Counted from the first letter of the stretch, positions 37,695 through 46,887 are shown. The stretch: DNA of 64,000 nucleotides from an uncultured Alistipes sp. (GCA_949288735.1 CASELE010000004.1:1-64000), one strand, 5' to 3'. Program-made: numbers and translations. The notes: a model not told the origin generated them from the letters alone.

Positions 37695-38942
37695 TTACCC
37701 GGCGGCCTCCATCCGGTAGAGACGGTCGCCGCGGCGCACGACGCCCGTCGTGCGCAGTGCGCAGACCTCGCCCTGTGCGACCCGCTCCGCGGGCTGCGCG
37801 GGGTCGCCCGCGCGCAGCCCCTCGGCCCGCTGTTCGGCGACTCCCGTCGTGGGCCCCGTGAAGAGTATCTCGTCGCCCTCGGCCAGGGGGGACGCCTCGA
37901 CGAGCACCTCGGCGACCGAGAGCCGCGCGTAGTAGTTGACCACCTTGCCCACGTAGACCTTGCGGCGCGTGGCCGCCGAGCCGTAGCGGGCGCTGAGCTC
38001 CACCGTGGGGCCTCCGGCGTAGTAGCCCTCCCAGAACCCGCGGTTGAAGACGGTGGCCAGCTCCTCCCTGAGCGCGGCGGCGTATTCGGGGGTGTAGCTT
38101 CCCGCCCCGATGGCGCGCAGCGCGCGGTCGTAGCACTCCACCGTGCGCTTCACGTACTCCGCGCCGCGGGCGCGCCCCTCGATCTTGAGCACGCGGACGC
38201 CCGCCGCGAGGAAGCGGTCGAGGAAGTCGATCGTGCAGAGATCCTTGGGCGAGAGGAGATAGGGACCCTCGGCATCGATCTGCGCCCCCGTTTCGCGGTC
38301 GGTGAGGGTGTAGCCGCGGCGGCAGATCTGGCGGCAGTCGCCGCGGTTGGCCGAGTGGCCCGTCTCGTGGAGCGAGAGGTAGCAGCGCCCCGAGACGGCC
38401 ATGCAGAGGGCGCCGTGGGCGAACATCTCGATCTTCACCCGTTCGCCCCGCGGTCCGAGGATGGGCTCCCCGTCGATGGCGCGTGCGATGCGCTCTACCT
38501 GCCCGAGCGTGAGCTCGCGGGCCAGCACCATCGTGTCGGCCCACCGGGCGTAGAAGCGCACCGCCTCCGTGTTGGAGATGTTGCATTGGGTGGAGACATG
38601 CACCTCGAGCCCCGCTTCGCGGGCGCGGCGGATGGCGGCGATGTCCGAGGCGATTACCGCGTCGACCCCCGCCTCGCGGGCGCGGTCGACGGTGCGGTCG
38701 AGCAGTCCGGCCTCGTCGTCGTAGATGATGGTGTTGAGTGTGAGGTAGCCCTTCGCCCCCGCCTCGTGGATCCGCCCGACGATGCGCTCCAGGTCGTCGT
38801 CGGTGAAGTTGGCGGCCGAGCGGGCCCGCATGTTGAGGGTCCCGACGCCGAAGTAGACCGAGTCGGCGCCGGCGGCCAGGGCGGCGGCCAGGGCCTCGTA
38901 GCTCCCGGCCGGAGCCATGATTTCGATATCGCTGCGCTTCAT
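37695..38942 (-). CDS. Peptidase U32 family protein (tRNA/rRNA hydroxylation type)
   Basis: 415 aa. APAGSYEALAAALAAGADSVYFG is the U32 N-terminus, and EMFAHGALCMAVSGRCYLSLHETGHSANRGDCRQICRRGY is the Cys-rich U32 signature (four Cys that may hold an Fe-S cluster). LLSPKDLCTIDFLDRFLAAGVRVLKIEGRARGAEYV follows. Relatives TrhP/YegQ and RlhA carry out prephenate-dependent hydroxylation of tRNA U34 or 23S rRNA; earlier reports called them collagenases. Which of these applies here is not clear. It begins 11 nt after the polyprenyl synthase gene. Confidence 0.9.
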   Translation of the reverse strand: MKRSDIEIMAPAGSYEALAAALAAGADSVYFGVGTLNMRARSAANFTDDDLERIVGRIHEAGAKGYLTLNTIIYDDEAGLLDRTVDRAREAGVDAVIASDIAAIRRAREAGLEVHVSTQCNISNTEAVRFYARWADTMVLARELTLGQVERIARAIDGEPILGPRGERVKIEMFAHGALCMAVSGRCYLSLHETGHSANRGDCRQICRRGYTLTDRETGAQIDAEGPYLLSPKDLCTIDFLDRFLAAGVRVLKIEGRARGAEYVKRTVECYDRALRAIGAGSYTPEYAAALREELATVFNRGFWEGYYAGGPTVELSARYGSAATRRKVYVGKVVNYYARLSVAEVLVEASPLAEGDEILFTGPTTGVAEQRAEGLRAGDPAQPAERVAQGEVCALRTTGVVRRGDRLYRMEAAG

Positions 38943-38953
38943 GACACCCCTCG

Positions 38954-39937
38954 CTATCTGTTGCGGCCGATGAGGCCCGCGGCATATTCGCGCATGCGCT
39001 GCGTGCGCTCCGCCCCGACGCTCAGCCGGTCGAGCATGGAGAGCGCCCGGTCGAACTTGATGGCTATCTGCTGCTCGGTCAGGCGGCGTACATCGCAGCG
39101 GTCGTAGATGGCGCGCGCCGTCTCGATCTTGCTCTCGGGAGTGAGCTCCGGATTGCGGTGGAGCGTGCGGAGCGTCTCGCGCTCCTCTTCGGTGGCGCGG
39201 CTCATGGCTACGACCGTGAGGTAGCTCTTCTTGCCCTCGAGGATGTCTCCGCCGATGGGCTTTCCGAGCGTCCGTTCGTCGCCGTAGCTGTCGAGCAGGT
39301 CGTCCTGCAGCTGGAAGGCGAAGCCCAGCTCTATGGCGAAGCGGTTGAGCGTGCGGCAGTCGGCGCGGTCGGCGCCGCCGATGATGGCCCCGATGGTGAC
39401 GGCGCCGCCCAGCAGCACCGAGGTCTTCAGCTCGATCATGCGCATGTACTCCTCGACCGAGACTTCGGACTGCTCCTCGAAATCCATGTCGTACTGCTGC
39501 CCTTCGCAGACGCCGATGGCCATGTCGTTGAACACCTCGAGGATGCGGGGCAGCAGCCGGGCCGGCGTCGCGGCCAGCAGCCGGTAGGCGCTGATGAGCA
39601 TCGCGTCGCCCGAAAGGAGCGCCACGTTGCGTCCCCAGCGGGCCTGCACCGAGGGCTTGCCGCGGCGCAGGGCGGCGTTGTCCATGATGTCGTCGTGGAG
39701 CAGCGTGAAGTTGTGGAAGACCTCGACCGCTGCGGCTGCGGGCATGGCGGGGGCCGTGTCGTCGGAGAAGATGCCGCAGGCGAGCATCAGCAGCATGGGG
39801 CGGAGCCGCTTGCCCCCCTCGGCGAGCGAATAGCCCATGGGGGCGTAGAGCCGCTCGGGTTCGGTGGGAAGTTCGCGCTGGGCCAGGTAGCTCTCGATTG
39901 CTGCGAGCAAACGCTCGTTATCCGGGTATGATATCAT
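38954..39937 (-). CDS. Trans-polyprenyl diphosphate synthase
   Basis: 327 aa. Chain elongation of isoprenyl diphosphates (geranyl/farnesyl to longer). FARM motif LLHDDIMDNA followed by RRGKPSVQARWG, and SARM motif FQLQDDLLDSYGDERTLGKPIGGDILEGKKSYL. The residues before FARM are small/aromatic (VEVFHNFT), which suggests a product of octaprenyl size or similar, perhaps for menaquinone side chains. The ATG at 39937 is chosen: a TTG nine codons upstream lies inside the -7 box. First gene of the operon with U32 and MFS. Confidence 0.92.
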   Translation of the reverse strand: MISYPDNERLLAAIESYLAQRELPTEPERLYAPMGYSLAEGGKRLRPMLLMLACGIFSDDTAPAMPAAAAVEVFHNFTLLHDDIMDNAALRRGKPSVQARWGRNVALLSGDAMLISAYRLLAATPARLLPRILEVFNDMAIGVCEGQQYDMDFEEQSEVSVEEYMRMIELKTSVLLGGAVTIGAIIGGADRADCRTLNRFAIELGFAFQLQDDLLDSYGDERTLGKPIGGDILEGKKSYLTVVAMSRATEEERETLRTLHRNPELTPESKIETARAIYDRCDVRRLTEQQIAIKFDRALSMLDRLSVGAERTQRMREYAAGLIGRNR

Positions 39938-39961
39938 GTGCACAGTGTGTTTTTCGGAGTC

Positions 39962-39969
39962 CAAAAGTA
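39962..39969 (-). promoter_or_regulatory. -7 promoter box TACTTTTG for the polyprenyl synthase operon
   Basis: Perfect TAnnTTTG on the minus strand, 24 nt before the ATG. It lies back to back with the promoter of the ROK kinase gene. Confidence 0.7.
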
Positions 39970-39977
39970 GGTAAAAA

Positions 39978-40008
39978 TTTGCAGAACGCGAATAATTTCC
40001 TAACTTTA
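39978..40008 (+). promoter_or_regulatory. Promoter of the ROK kinase gene: TTTG - 19 nt - TAACTTTA
   Basis: -33 TTTG at 39978-39981 and -7 TAACTTTA (7 of 8) at 40001-40008 with exactly 19 nt between. A purine-rich GGAGGAA motif precedes the ATG at 40041, one of the few Shine-Dalgarno-like sites in the window. Confidence 0.75.
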
Positions 40009-40040
40009 CGGATGGTTTTCAACGAAATGGAGGAACACTT

Positions 40041-41048
40041 ATGAAAAGATTGGCGATCGGAATGGATATCGGAGGCATCAATACGGCCTTCGGCATGGTG
40101 GACGAACAGGGTGACCTCTATGCCGAGTCGGTCGTCTCGACCCGGAAATATCCCCTCATCGACGACTATCCCGCCTACGTGGCGGAGCTTTGCGACGCCA
40201 TGCACGCCATGGCCGGCAGCCTCTCGTTCGAATACGAGCTGGCCGGCATCGGCATCGGCGCTCCCAACGCCAACTTTCACCGGGGGACCATCGAGCAACC
40301 GACCAACCTCTGGAAGTTCCGCCCCGGCGAGGGGCATCCCGACGAGTCGCGCCGCATCTTTCCGCTGGCCGAGGAGATCGGACGCAGCTTCCCGGGCGTG
40401 CCGGTGCTGATGACCAACGACGCCAACGCCGCCACTATCGGCGAGATGGTCTACGGTCACGCGCGCGGCATGCGCGATTTCGTGATGGTGACCCTCGGTA
40501 CGGGACTCGGCTCGGGCTTCGTGGCCAACGGCGAGATGATCTACGGCCACGACGGCTTCGCCGGCGAGCTGGGCCACACGGTGGTCGAGCGGGGCGGCCG
40601 TCAGTGCGGCTGCGGCCGCTACGGCTGCCTGGAGACCTATGTCTCGGCCACGGGCATCAAGCGCACGGTCTTCGAGCTGATGGCCCGGAGCAACACCCCG
40701 AGCCGCCTGCGCGGCGTGGCCTTCGACGACTTCGACTCTTCGATGATTTCGGCCGCGGCGCAGCAGGGCGACCTCCTCGCGCTGGAGGCTTTCCGGTTCA
40801 CGGGCGAGATGCTGGGGCGGGCCCTGGCCGACGTGGTGGCCCTCACCTCGCCCGAGGCGATCTTCCTCTTCGGGGGGCTCTCGAAGGCGGGCAAGTTCCT
40901 CTTCGACCCGACGCAGTGGTACATGGAGGAGAACATGATGTCGGTCTTCAAGAACAAGGTGAAGCTCCTCCCCAGCGGCATACAGGGCAAGAACGCCGCC
41001 ATCCTCGGCGCCTCGGCCCTCATCTGGCAGGCGGAGCAGCACCGGTAG
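40041..41048 (+). CDS. ROK-family sugar kinase, probable glucokinase
   Basis: 335 aa. The ATP-binding motif LAIGMDIGGINTAFGMVD at the N-terminus, the sugar-binding LMTNDANAATIGEM and GTGLGSGFVANGEMIYG, GFAGELGHTVVERGG and the zinc motif CGCGRYGCLE (CxCGxxGCxE) are all intact, as in bacterial ROK glucokinases. Expected reaction: glucose to glucose-6-phosphate; N-acetylglucosamine or other hexoses remain possible. Monocistronic, with a promoter and a Shine-Dalgarno-like motif, ended by a strong hairpin. Confidence 0.92.
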   Translation: MKRLAIGMDIGGINTAFGMVDEQGDLYAESVVSTRKYPLIDDYPAYVAELCDAMHAMAGSLSFEYELAGIGIGAPNANFHRGTIEQPTNLWKFRPGEGHPDESRRIFPLAEEIGRSFPGVPVLMTNDANAATIGEMVYGHARGMRDFVMVTLGTGLGSGFVANGEMIYGHDGFAGELGHTVVERGGRQCGCGRYGCLETYVSATGIKRTVFELMARSNTPSRLRGVAFDDFDSSMISAAAQQGDLLALEAFRFTGEMLGRALADVVALTSPEAIFLFGGLSKAGKFLFDPTQWYMEENMMSVFKNKVKLLPSGIQGKNAAILGASALIWQAEQHR

Positions 41049-41080
41049 TCCGCGCGGCCCGCTCCCGGGGGCGCACATGC

Positions 41081-41114
41081 GAGAGGCCTCCGTCCATCGG
41101 GACGGAGGCCTCTC
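41081..41114 (+). terminator. Terminator of the ROK kinase gene
   Basis: GAGAGGCCTCCGTCC (41081-41095) pairs perfectly with 41100-41114 across a 4-nt loop, and a T-rich TTCTCTTCTG follows. Confidence 0.85.
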
Positions 41115-41174
41115 TTCTCTTCTGCACGTCTGCACGCTCTGTGCACCCGTTCGTCCGCAACCGGCGGGATGCTC

Positions 41175-41207
41175 CCCGGTGCGCCCCCTCCGCGGGGGCG
41201 CACCGGG
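41175..41207 (-). terminator. Hairpin after the coiled-coil membrane protein gene
   Basis: A perfect 14-bp stem (CCCGGTGCGCCCCC 41175-41188 with 41194-41207, 5-nt loop), only 7 nt beyond the stop codon on the minus strand. GC-rich, without a U-tract. Confidence 0.65.
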
Positions 41208-41214
41208 CGGGGCC

Positions 41215-42150
41215 TTACCGCAGGACGATCTCCGACGAACCGATCAGGAAGCCGTCGCAGTAGAGCTCGACGCGGTAGGTGCCGGCCGTGAAGCCCGTGT
41301 TGTCGTAGAAGATGCCCACGGGCAGATCCTGGTTCTGGTAGTCCACGTCGCGCGAGGCGGAGTAGGTGAGCCGCTCGCCCTCGAACGTGAAGGTGGCTTG
41401 GTCGCTCGTGGCGAGCACGTAGCCGTCGGGCGAGGTGATGCGGACGTAGACCGTGCGGCTGCCGGGCTGCGAGAGCTCGTTGGCCGTCAGCACGAAGTCG
41501 GTGCGCAGCCGCTCGGCGTTCTTCACGCGCGAGACCTCCTTGCTGCGGCCGTTGAGCGGCGTGAGGCGTATGTCGCGGGCCTTGATGACCGAGCCGGCGC
41601 GGACCATGTTGTCGAGCTCGGCGGCCTTCTCTTCGGCCATCTCGGCGCGCATCTGGGCCGAGGAGATCTCCTTGCGGTAGGTGATGTTCTCGGTGATGAG
41701 CTTGCGGTTGAGCGTGTTGAGCGAGTCGATCTGCCGCACGTAGCCCTCGGCGATCGAGCGCAGCAGCTTCACCTGGCTCTGGTATTCGCGGATCTTCGAG
41801 AGGTTCCAGTTGCGCTCCTGCTTCAGGCGCGTCATGAGCGAATCTGCCCTCTGCCGCTCGAAGTGCAGGTTGGCCGAGATGGAGTCGTTGCTCACGCGCA
41901 GGTTGTCGTACTCCTCCATCACGCGGCCCAGGTCGCTCTGTATCGAGTCGCGGTCGGCCTGCAGCAGCTCGTTGTCCAGCCTCTGCTGGCGGTGTATGCT
42001 GTAGTAGAGCGCCGAGAGGGCGACGAGAATGATCGATAGGATGATGATCACGATGCGGTAGCCGCGCAGCGCCTTTTCGGCGTCGGGACGGCGGCCGTAC
42101 TCCTCTTCGTCGAACTCTTCGGGAGCGTATCCCTTGCTGTTCTCTTCCAT
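41215..42150 (-). CDS. Single-span membrane protein with periplasmic coiled coil
   Basis: 311 aa, family not recognised. Residues 1-32 are acidic and cytoplasmic (APEEFDEEEYGRRPDAEKAL), then one membrane helix (about 35-57, IVIIILSIILVALSALYY), then about 130 residues of coiled coil rich in Leu, Ser, Arg and Glu (LQADRDSIQSDLGRVMEEY and following). The last about 120 residues look like a beta-sandwich (VYVRITSPDGYVLATSDQATFTFEGE, GTYRVELYCDGFLIGSSEIVL), reminiscent of a bacterial Ig-like domain. It has its own full promoter. Confidence 0.78.
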   Translation of the reverse strand: MEENSKGYAPEEFDEEEYGRRPDAEKALRGYRIVIIILSIILVALSALYYSIHRQQRLDNELLQADRDSIQSDLGRVMEEYDNLRVSNDSISANLHFERQRADSLMTRLKQERNWNLSKIREYQSQVKLLRSIAEGYVRQIDSLNTLNRKLITENITYRKEISSAQMRAEMAEEKAAELDNMVRAGSVIKARDIRLTPLNGRSKEVSRVKNAERLRTDFVLTANELSQPGSRTVYVRITSPDGYVLATSDQATFTFEGERLTYSASRDVDYQNQDLPVGIFYDNTGFTAGTYRVELYCDGFLIGSSEIVLR

Positions 42151-42177
42151 GTCGTCGTTGTGGTGTTGGTTTGTTCG

Positions 42178-42209
42178 CAAAGATAGTGCAAAGCGTGTAC
42201 AAAAGCAAA
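42178..42209 (-). promoter_or_regulatory. Promoter of the coiled-coil gene: TTTG - 20 nt - TATCTTTG
   Basis: On the minus strand -33 TTTG at 42206-42209 and perfect -7 TATCTTTG at 42178-42185, spacing 20 nt; leader about 22 nt. Confidence 0.82.
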
Positions 42210-42240
42210 GCCCCGCGTCGCTTTTGCTGCGGCGGCCCTC

Positions 42241-43038
42241 CTATTTGACGCGGCTCGCGAGGGGGTACCTGAGCCCCTCGACGCGGTGGATGTAGGCCTG
42301 TATGCTTCCCACGCGCACGGGCGATTCGAGGTAGAGCGGTATCTTGTTCTCGTCGTCCGAGATCCAGATCGTGAATTCGGTGCCGTCGGTGAAGGAGTAG
42401 TTCTCGGTCGAGCCGAGCTGGCAGACGAAGCGCAGCGTGCGGAACTTGCCCATGTTGAGTATGCGCTTCGTCTCGCGACCCTCGAAGCGGTAGCTGATTC
42501 GGCGCACCTTGTTCTCGAGCACCATCTCGAGGGTGCGTATCTCCCCCTCGACGAAGCTGTCGGCGTCGGCGCTCCGCATGCGGAAGAAGAGCGAGATGGC
42601 GTCCATGCTCTCGGGCGTGAGGTCGAAGCGGTCGGCCCGGGGCGGATTGCGGCGGCTCTGCCAGCGGGTGGCGATGACCATGCTGTCCCAGTCGTAGTCG
42701 TAGCGGCTCCAGAAGGTATAGCCGCCCTCCTTCAGGTCGCTCTCGAAGCGTACGGGACGGCGCAGCGCCGTGTCGGCCTTCACCACGTAGCGGTCGTCCA
42801 GGTCGTAGAACCAGCGGTAGGTCGGGAGGGTGCGGCCGCGTGCGTCGATCGTGTAGACGGGCCGTCCGCCGTACTCCTCCAGGCGGGTGGCCACCACGAC
42901 TTCGCCCACCTCCGTGTTGGGGAAGAGCCGTGCCTTGTAGCTCACGCGGTATTCGAGCACTTCGCCCGGGTGGTAGTACTGGGCCGAGGCCGCACCTGAG
43001 CAGAGGAGCGCCGCGAGGAGGCAGAGGATGCGTTTCAT
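42241..43038 (-). CDS. DUF3108 domain protein, secreted
   Basis: 265 aa. Cleavable signal peptide (MKRILCLLAALLCSGAASA, cleavage near Ala19). The mature part is beta-rich and follows the DUF3108 pattern: GEVLEYRVSYKARLFPNTEVGEVVV, PVYTIDARGRTLPTYRWFYDLDDRY, MDAISLFFRMRS, GKFRTLRFVCQL, and IWISDDENKIPLYLESPVRVGSIQAYI. Periplasmic or outer-membrane associated; the function of the family is unknown. It follows recG by 29 nt in the same direction. Confidence 0.87.
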   Translation of the reverse strand: MKRILCLLAALLCSGAASAQYYHPGEVLEYRVSYKARLFPNTEVGEVVVATRLEEYGGRPVYTIDARGRTLPTYRWFYDLDDRYVVKADTALRRPVRFESDLKEGGYTFWSRYDYDWDSMVIATRWQSRRNPPRADRFDLTPESMDAISLFFRMRSADADSFVEGEIRTLEMVLENKVRRISYRFEGRETKRILNMGKFRTLRFVCQLGSTENYSFTDGTEFTIWISDDENKIPLYLESPVRVGSIQAYIHRVEGLRYPLASRVK

Positions 43039-43067
43039 ACGGATTGAACGGTTTTGGAATGAAGTTA

Positions 43068-45182
43068 TTACGAGATCATCGAAAAATCGGTCCGGTCGCG
43101 GCCGGCGTGGCGGTCGCGCAGCCCGGCGAGTCCGCGGTGCGCGGGGTCGGCGAGGGCGGGGTCCGCGGCGAGCAGTTCGGCGGCCGTGTCGCGGGCGAGG
43201 GCCAGCAGCCGGGCGTCGAGCGTGGGGTTGGCGATCTTCAGGTCGAAGGGTTCGCCGCTCTGGAGCGTGCCCCCGAGGTCGCCCGCGCCGCGCAGCCGCA
43301 GGTCGAGTTCGGCGAGGCGGAAGCCGTCGTTCGTCTCGCACATGGCGTCGAGCCGGGCGCGCGCCTCCTTCGAGAGCTTCTCGCCCGTCATGAGGATGCA
43401 GTAGGACTGTTCGCCGCCGCGTCCCACGCGGCCGCGCAGCTGGTGGAGCTGCGAGAGTCCGAAGCGTTCGGCCGACTCGATGACCATCACCGTGGCGTTG
43501 GGGACGTCGACCCCCACCTCGATGACCGAGGTGGCGACCAGGATCTGCGCCTCGCCGCTCTTGAACTGGCGCATCGACTCCTCCTTGTCGGCGGGCTTCA
43601 TGCGTCCGTGGCAGACGGCCGTGACGTAGTGCGGCAGCGGGAAGTCGCGCGAGATGGCCTCGTAGCCGTCGGTCAGGTCCTTGTAGTCCGCCGCCTCGGA
43701 CTCCTTGATGAGGGGGTAGACCACGTAGACCTGCCGCCCCCGGGCGATCTCGCGCTTCATGAAGCCGAAGAGGCGCAGCCGCGCCGCGTCGGTGTAACGC
43801 ACCGTGCGCACGGGACGGCGTCCCGGCGGCAACTCGTCGATGACCGAGACGTCGAGGTCGCCGTAGAGGGTCATGGCCAGCGTGCGCGGGATGGGGGTGG
43901 CCGTCATCACGAGGATGTGGGGCGGCCGCGCATTCTTGGTCCACATGCGGGCACGCTGCTCCACGCCGAAGCGGTGCTGCTCGTCGATGACCACGAAGCC
44001 GAGGTCGGCGAAGCGCACCCGCTCCTCGATGAGGGCGTGCGTCCCCACGAGCAGCTGCACCGAGCCGTCGGCGATGCCCTCGAGGGCTTCGCGCCGTTCG
44101 CGGGCGTTCGAGGCGCCGGTGAGGATGGCCGTCCGCACGGGCAGCCCCTCGAGCATGCGCCGGAAGGTGGCGAAGTGCTGGCGGGCCAGAATCTCGGTCG
44201 GGGCCATCAGGCAGGCCTGGTAGCCGTTGTCCACGGCCAGGAGCATCGACATGAGCGCCACGAGCGTCTTGCCGCTGCCGACGTCGCCCTGCAGCAGACG
44301 GTTCATCTGGTGCCCCGTCACGGTATCCTCGCGGATTTCGCGGATCACGCGCTTCTGCGCGCCGGTGAGGGGGAAGGGGAGCTGCGTCTCGTAGAAGGCG
44401 CGGAAGAGGGGCCCCACCCTCGGGAAGAGGAAGCCGTCGCGCCGTGCGAGCCGGTCGGTGCGGCGCGCCTGTATGTTGAGCTGGATGCCCAGCAGCTCGT
44501 CGAATTTGAGCCGCCGGCGCGCCTGCTCCAGCCCCTCGGCCGACTGCGGGAAGTGGATGCCGTGCAGCGCCTCGGAGAGCGGAACCAGCTCCAGCCGCCG
44601 GCGCAGCGCCTCGGGCAGCGGGTCGTCGATGCGGTTGCGGACCAGCTCCCAGGCGCTGGTCACGATGCGGTGGAACCCTTTGGCGCCGAGCACCGAGGAG
44701 AGTTTTTCGGTCGAGGGGTATATGCCCTGCATGCCGCTCTCCGCATGGCGGGTGAGGGCCTGCTCCATGGTCTCGATGTCGGGGTGTACCACCGAGAGGG
44801 AGCCCCGGTAGAACGAGGGGCGTCCGAAGACGAGGTACTCGCGTCCCTGCTCGATGCGCTTCTCGATCCAGGCGATGCCGTGGAACCAGACCAGTTCGGC
44901 GCTTCCCGAGGCGTCGGAGACGAAGACCGTGAAGCGGCGCCTCCGCCCCTCGCCGGCGTAGGCCACCCCCGTGACGCGGGCGCGGAACTGCACGAGCGAG
45001 AGCCCCGCCGCCTCGGTGATGTCGGCGATGCGGTAGACCTTCGTGCGGTCTATGTAGCGGTAGGGGTAGTGGCCGAGCAGGTCGCCCACGGTGCGGATGC
45101 CCAGCTCCCGGTCCAGAAGCCGGGCCCGTGCCTCGCCCACGCCGGCGACGAACTTGACGTCGTTGTCCAGTACGCGCTCCAT
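43068..45182 (-). CDS. recG: ATP-dependent DNA helicase RecG
   Basis: 704 aa. It remodels stalled forks and branched DNA. N-terminal wedge OB domain, then helicase motif I LLQGDVGSGKTLVALMSML, motif II VIDEQHRFGVEQR (DEQH), motif III MTATPIPRTLAMT and motif VI QLRGRVGRGGEQSYCIL. All appear intact. The ATG at 45182 is only 5 nt from the -7 box, so the mRNA is probably leaderless. DUF3108 follows in the same direction. Confidence 0.96.
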   Translation of the reverse strand: MERVLDNDVKFVAGVGEARARLLDRELGIRTVGDLLGHYPYRYIDRTKVYRIADITEAAGLSLVQFRARVTGVAYAGEGRRRRFTVFVSDASGSAELVWFHGIAWIEKRIEQGREYLVFGRPSFYRGSLSVVHPDIETMEQALTRHAESGMQGIYPSTEKLSSVLGAKGFHRIVTSAWELVRNRIDDPLPEALRRRLELVPLSEALHGIHFPQSAEGLEQARRRLKFDELLGIQLNIQARRTDRLARRDGFLFPRVGPLFRAFYETQLPFPLTGAQKRVIREIREDTVTGHQMNRLLQGDVGSGKTLVALMSMLLAVDNGYQACLMAPTEILARQHFATFRRMLEGLPVRTAILTGASNARERREALEGIADGSVQLLVGTHALIEERVRFADLGFVVIDEQHRFGVEQRARMWTKNARPPHILVMTATPIPRTLAMTLYGDLDVSVIDELPPGRRPVRTVRYTDAARLRLFGFMKREIARGRQVYVVYPLIKESEAADYKDLTDGYEAISRDFPLPHYVTAVCHGRMKPADKEESMRQFKSGEAQILVATSVIEVGVDVPNATVMVIESAERFGLSQLHQLRGRVGRGGEQSYCILMTGEKLSKEARARLDAMCETNDGFRLAELDLRLRGAGDLGGTLQSGEPFDLKIANPTLDARLLALARDTAAELLAADPALADPAHRGLAGLRDRHAGRDRTDFSMIS

Positions 45183-45187
45183 GGCGA

Positions 45188-45195
45188 CAAAGATA
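45188..45195 (-). promoter_or_regulatory. -7 promoter box TATCTTTG for recG, leaderless arrangement
   Basis: Perfect TAnnTTTG on the minus strand; only 5 nt lie between the box and the recG ATG. Confidence 0.72.
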
Positions 45196-45336
45196 GCGAT
45201 TTCGCGGCGATAACGCCGTCGCCGGCGGCCGAAAATGGAAGCGGCGCCGCGGCCCCGCTCCGGACGGACGCGCGGCCCGGACTCTCCGCCGGAGCGGCCT
45301 CCCCGCTCCGGCGGCCGATTCTCCGCAACTTTTTCG

Positions 45337-45344
45337 TATCTTTG
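45337..45344 (+). promoter_or_regulatory. -7 promoter box TATCTTTG for ispG
   Basis: Perfect TAnnTTTG, 25 nt before the ATG at 45370. No -33 seen. Confidence 0.68.
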
Positions 45345-45369
45345 CCCTCGAAGAGTTCCGCGGAAATCT

Positions 45370-46887
45370 ATGGAGTGGATGGAATACCGGCGCCGCACGA
45401 GCGACGAAGTGCGCATCGGCGCCACGACCATCGGCGGCGGCCGTCCCGTGGCCGTCCAGTCGATGACCAATACGGATACGGGCGACACGGAGGCGTGTGT
45501 GGCCCAGATCGGGCGCATCCGCGCGGCGGGCGCCCCCATCGTGCGCCTCACGGCGCGCAACCTGCGCGAGGCGGAGAATCTCGGCGCCATAGCCCGCCGC
45601 GTGCGCGAAGAGGGAATCGATGCGGCGCTCGTCGCCGACATCCACTTCCTGCCCGAGGCGGCGGCCGTGGCGGCGCGTCACGTGGCCAAGGTGCGCATCA
45701 ACCCGGGCAACTACCGCAACGACCGCGGGCAGTTCGCCGAACTGGTGGAGCTCTGCCGCCGCTGCGGCACGGCGCTCCGCATCGGCGTGAACCACGGCTC
45801 GCTGGCCCGCGGCATCGTCGACCGCTGGGGCGACACGCCGCAGGGGATGGTCGCCTCGGCCATGGAGTACCTGCGCGAATGCCGCCGGCTGGATTTCGAC
45901 CAGGTGGTCGTCTCGATGAAGTCGAGCAATACGCGCGTCATGGTGGCCGCCTACCGGCTGCTGGCCGCGGCCATGGAGTCCGAAGGGCTGCGCTGTCCGC
46001 TCCACCTGGGGGTGACCGAAGCGGGCAACGGCCTCGAGGGGCGCGTGAAGAGCGCCGTGGGCATCGGGGCGCTCCTGGCCGACGGCCTCGGCGACACGAT
46101 CCGCGTCTCGCTCACCGAAGCCCCCGAACGCGAGGTTCCGGTGGCGCAGCTGCTTGCCGACCACTTCCGCGACCGTCCGGGCCGTTTTGCCGTGCGCCGT
46201 CCCGAGCGCTATTCGCCCACGGAATACCGGCGCCGCAGCACGATGTCCCGGCCGCCGCTCGTGCCCGCCGAATTCCCGGCCGGCTTCCGCGAAATCGAGG
46301 CCCTTTCGGGCAACCCCACGGCCGAACTGCGTGCCGCGCTTCTCGACCTGGAGGGGGGCGAGCCGGCGGCCGTAGTGCGCCGTTACGACGATGCGACGAC
46401 CGAGGCGGTGGCCGTGAAGGCGGCCGCCGACCTGGGTCCCCTCTTTCTCGACGGACTGGCCGACGGCATCCGCATCGTGGCGCCGCGCCTGTCGCCCGGG
46501 GAGATCGCGCGCATCGAGCTGCTCATCCTGCAGGCGGCGCGCGCCCGCATGTCGCAGACCGAATACATCGCCTGCCCGGGGTGCGGCCGCACGCTCTACG
46601 ACATCGAGCGGACGCTCGACGCCATCAAGGCCCGCACGTCGCACCTGCCCGCCCTGCGCATCGGCGTCATGGGCTGCATCGTGAACGGCCCGGGCGAGAT
46701 GGCCGACGCCGACTACGGCTATGTGGGCGCGGCCCCCGGACGCATCACCCTCTACCGGGGCCGCACGGTTGTCGAGCGCGACATCCCGCAGGAGGAGGCG
46801 CTCGACCGGCTGGTGGAGCTCATCCGCGCCTGCGGCGACTGGCGCGAGCCCGACGGCGCCGGGGGGGACGAAACGGCACGCCCATGA
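45370..46887 (+). CDS. ispG: (E)-4-hydroxy-3-methylbut-2-enyl-diphosphate synthase
   Basis: 505 aa. The penultimate step of the MEP isoprenoid pathway. The TIM-barrel starts with RIGATTIGGGRPVAVQSMTNTDTGDT, and KVRINPGNY, VGVTEAGNGLEGRVKSAVGIGALL-type segments follow. The C-terminal Fe-S domain has CPGCGRTLYDIE and GVMGCIVNGPGEMADADYGYVG, supplying three Cys and the conserved Glu. Longer than E. coli IspG (372 aa) because of a middle insert of about 130 residues, the three-domain form known from plants, Chlamydia and Bacteroidota, but shorter than the about 600 aa usual in Bacteroides. ATGA overlap with the WbqC-like gene. Confidence 0.95.
   Translation: MEWMEYRRRTSDEVRIGATTIGGGRPVAVQSMTNTDTGDTEACVAQIGRIRAAGAPIVRLTARNLREAENLGAIARRVREEGIDAALVADIHFLPEAAAVAARHVAKVRINPGNYRNDRGQFAELVELCRRCGTALRIGVNHGSLARGIVDRWGDTPQGMVASAMEYLRECRRLDFDQVVVSMKSSNTRVMVAAYRLLAAAMESEGLRCPLHLGVTEAGNGLEGRVKSAVGIGALLADGLGDTIRVSLTEAPEREVPVAQLLADHFRDRPGRFAVRRPERYSPTEYRRRSTMSRPPLVPAEFPAGFREIEALSGNPTAELRAALLDLEGGEPAAVVRRYDDATTEAVAVKAAADLGPLFLDGLADGIRIVAPRLSPGEIARIELLILQAARARMSQTEYIACPGCGRTLYDIERTLDAIKARTSHLPALRIGVMGCIVNGPGEMADADYGYVGAAPGRITLYRGRTVVERDIPQEEALDRLVELIRACGDWREPDGAGGDETARP

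Noticed and set aside
37695..38942. Collagenase annotation for the U32 protein
   Set aside because: The sequence fits the RNA-hydroxylation branch of U32; the collagenase label derives from older reports and nothing here supports it.
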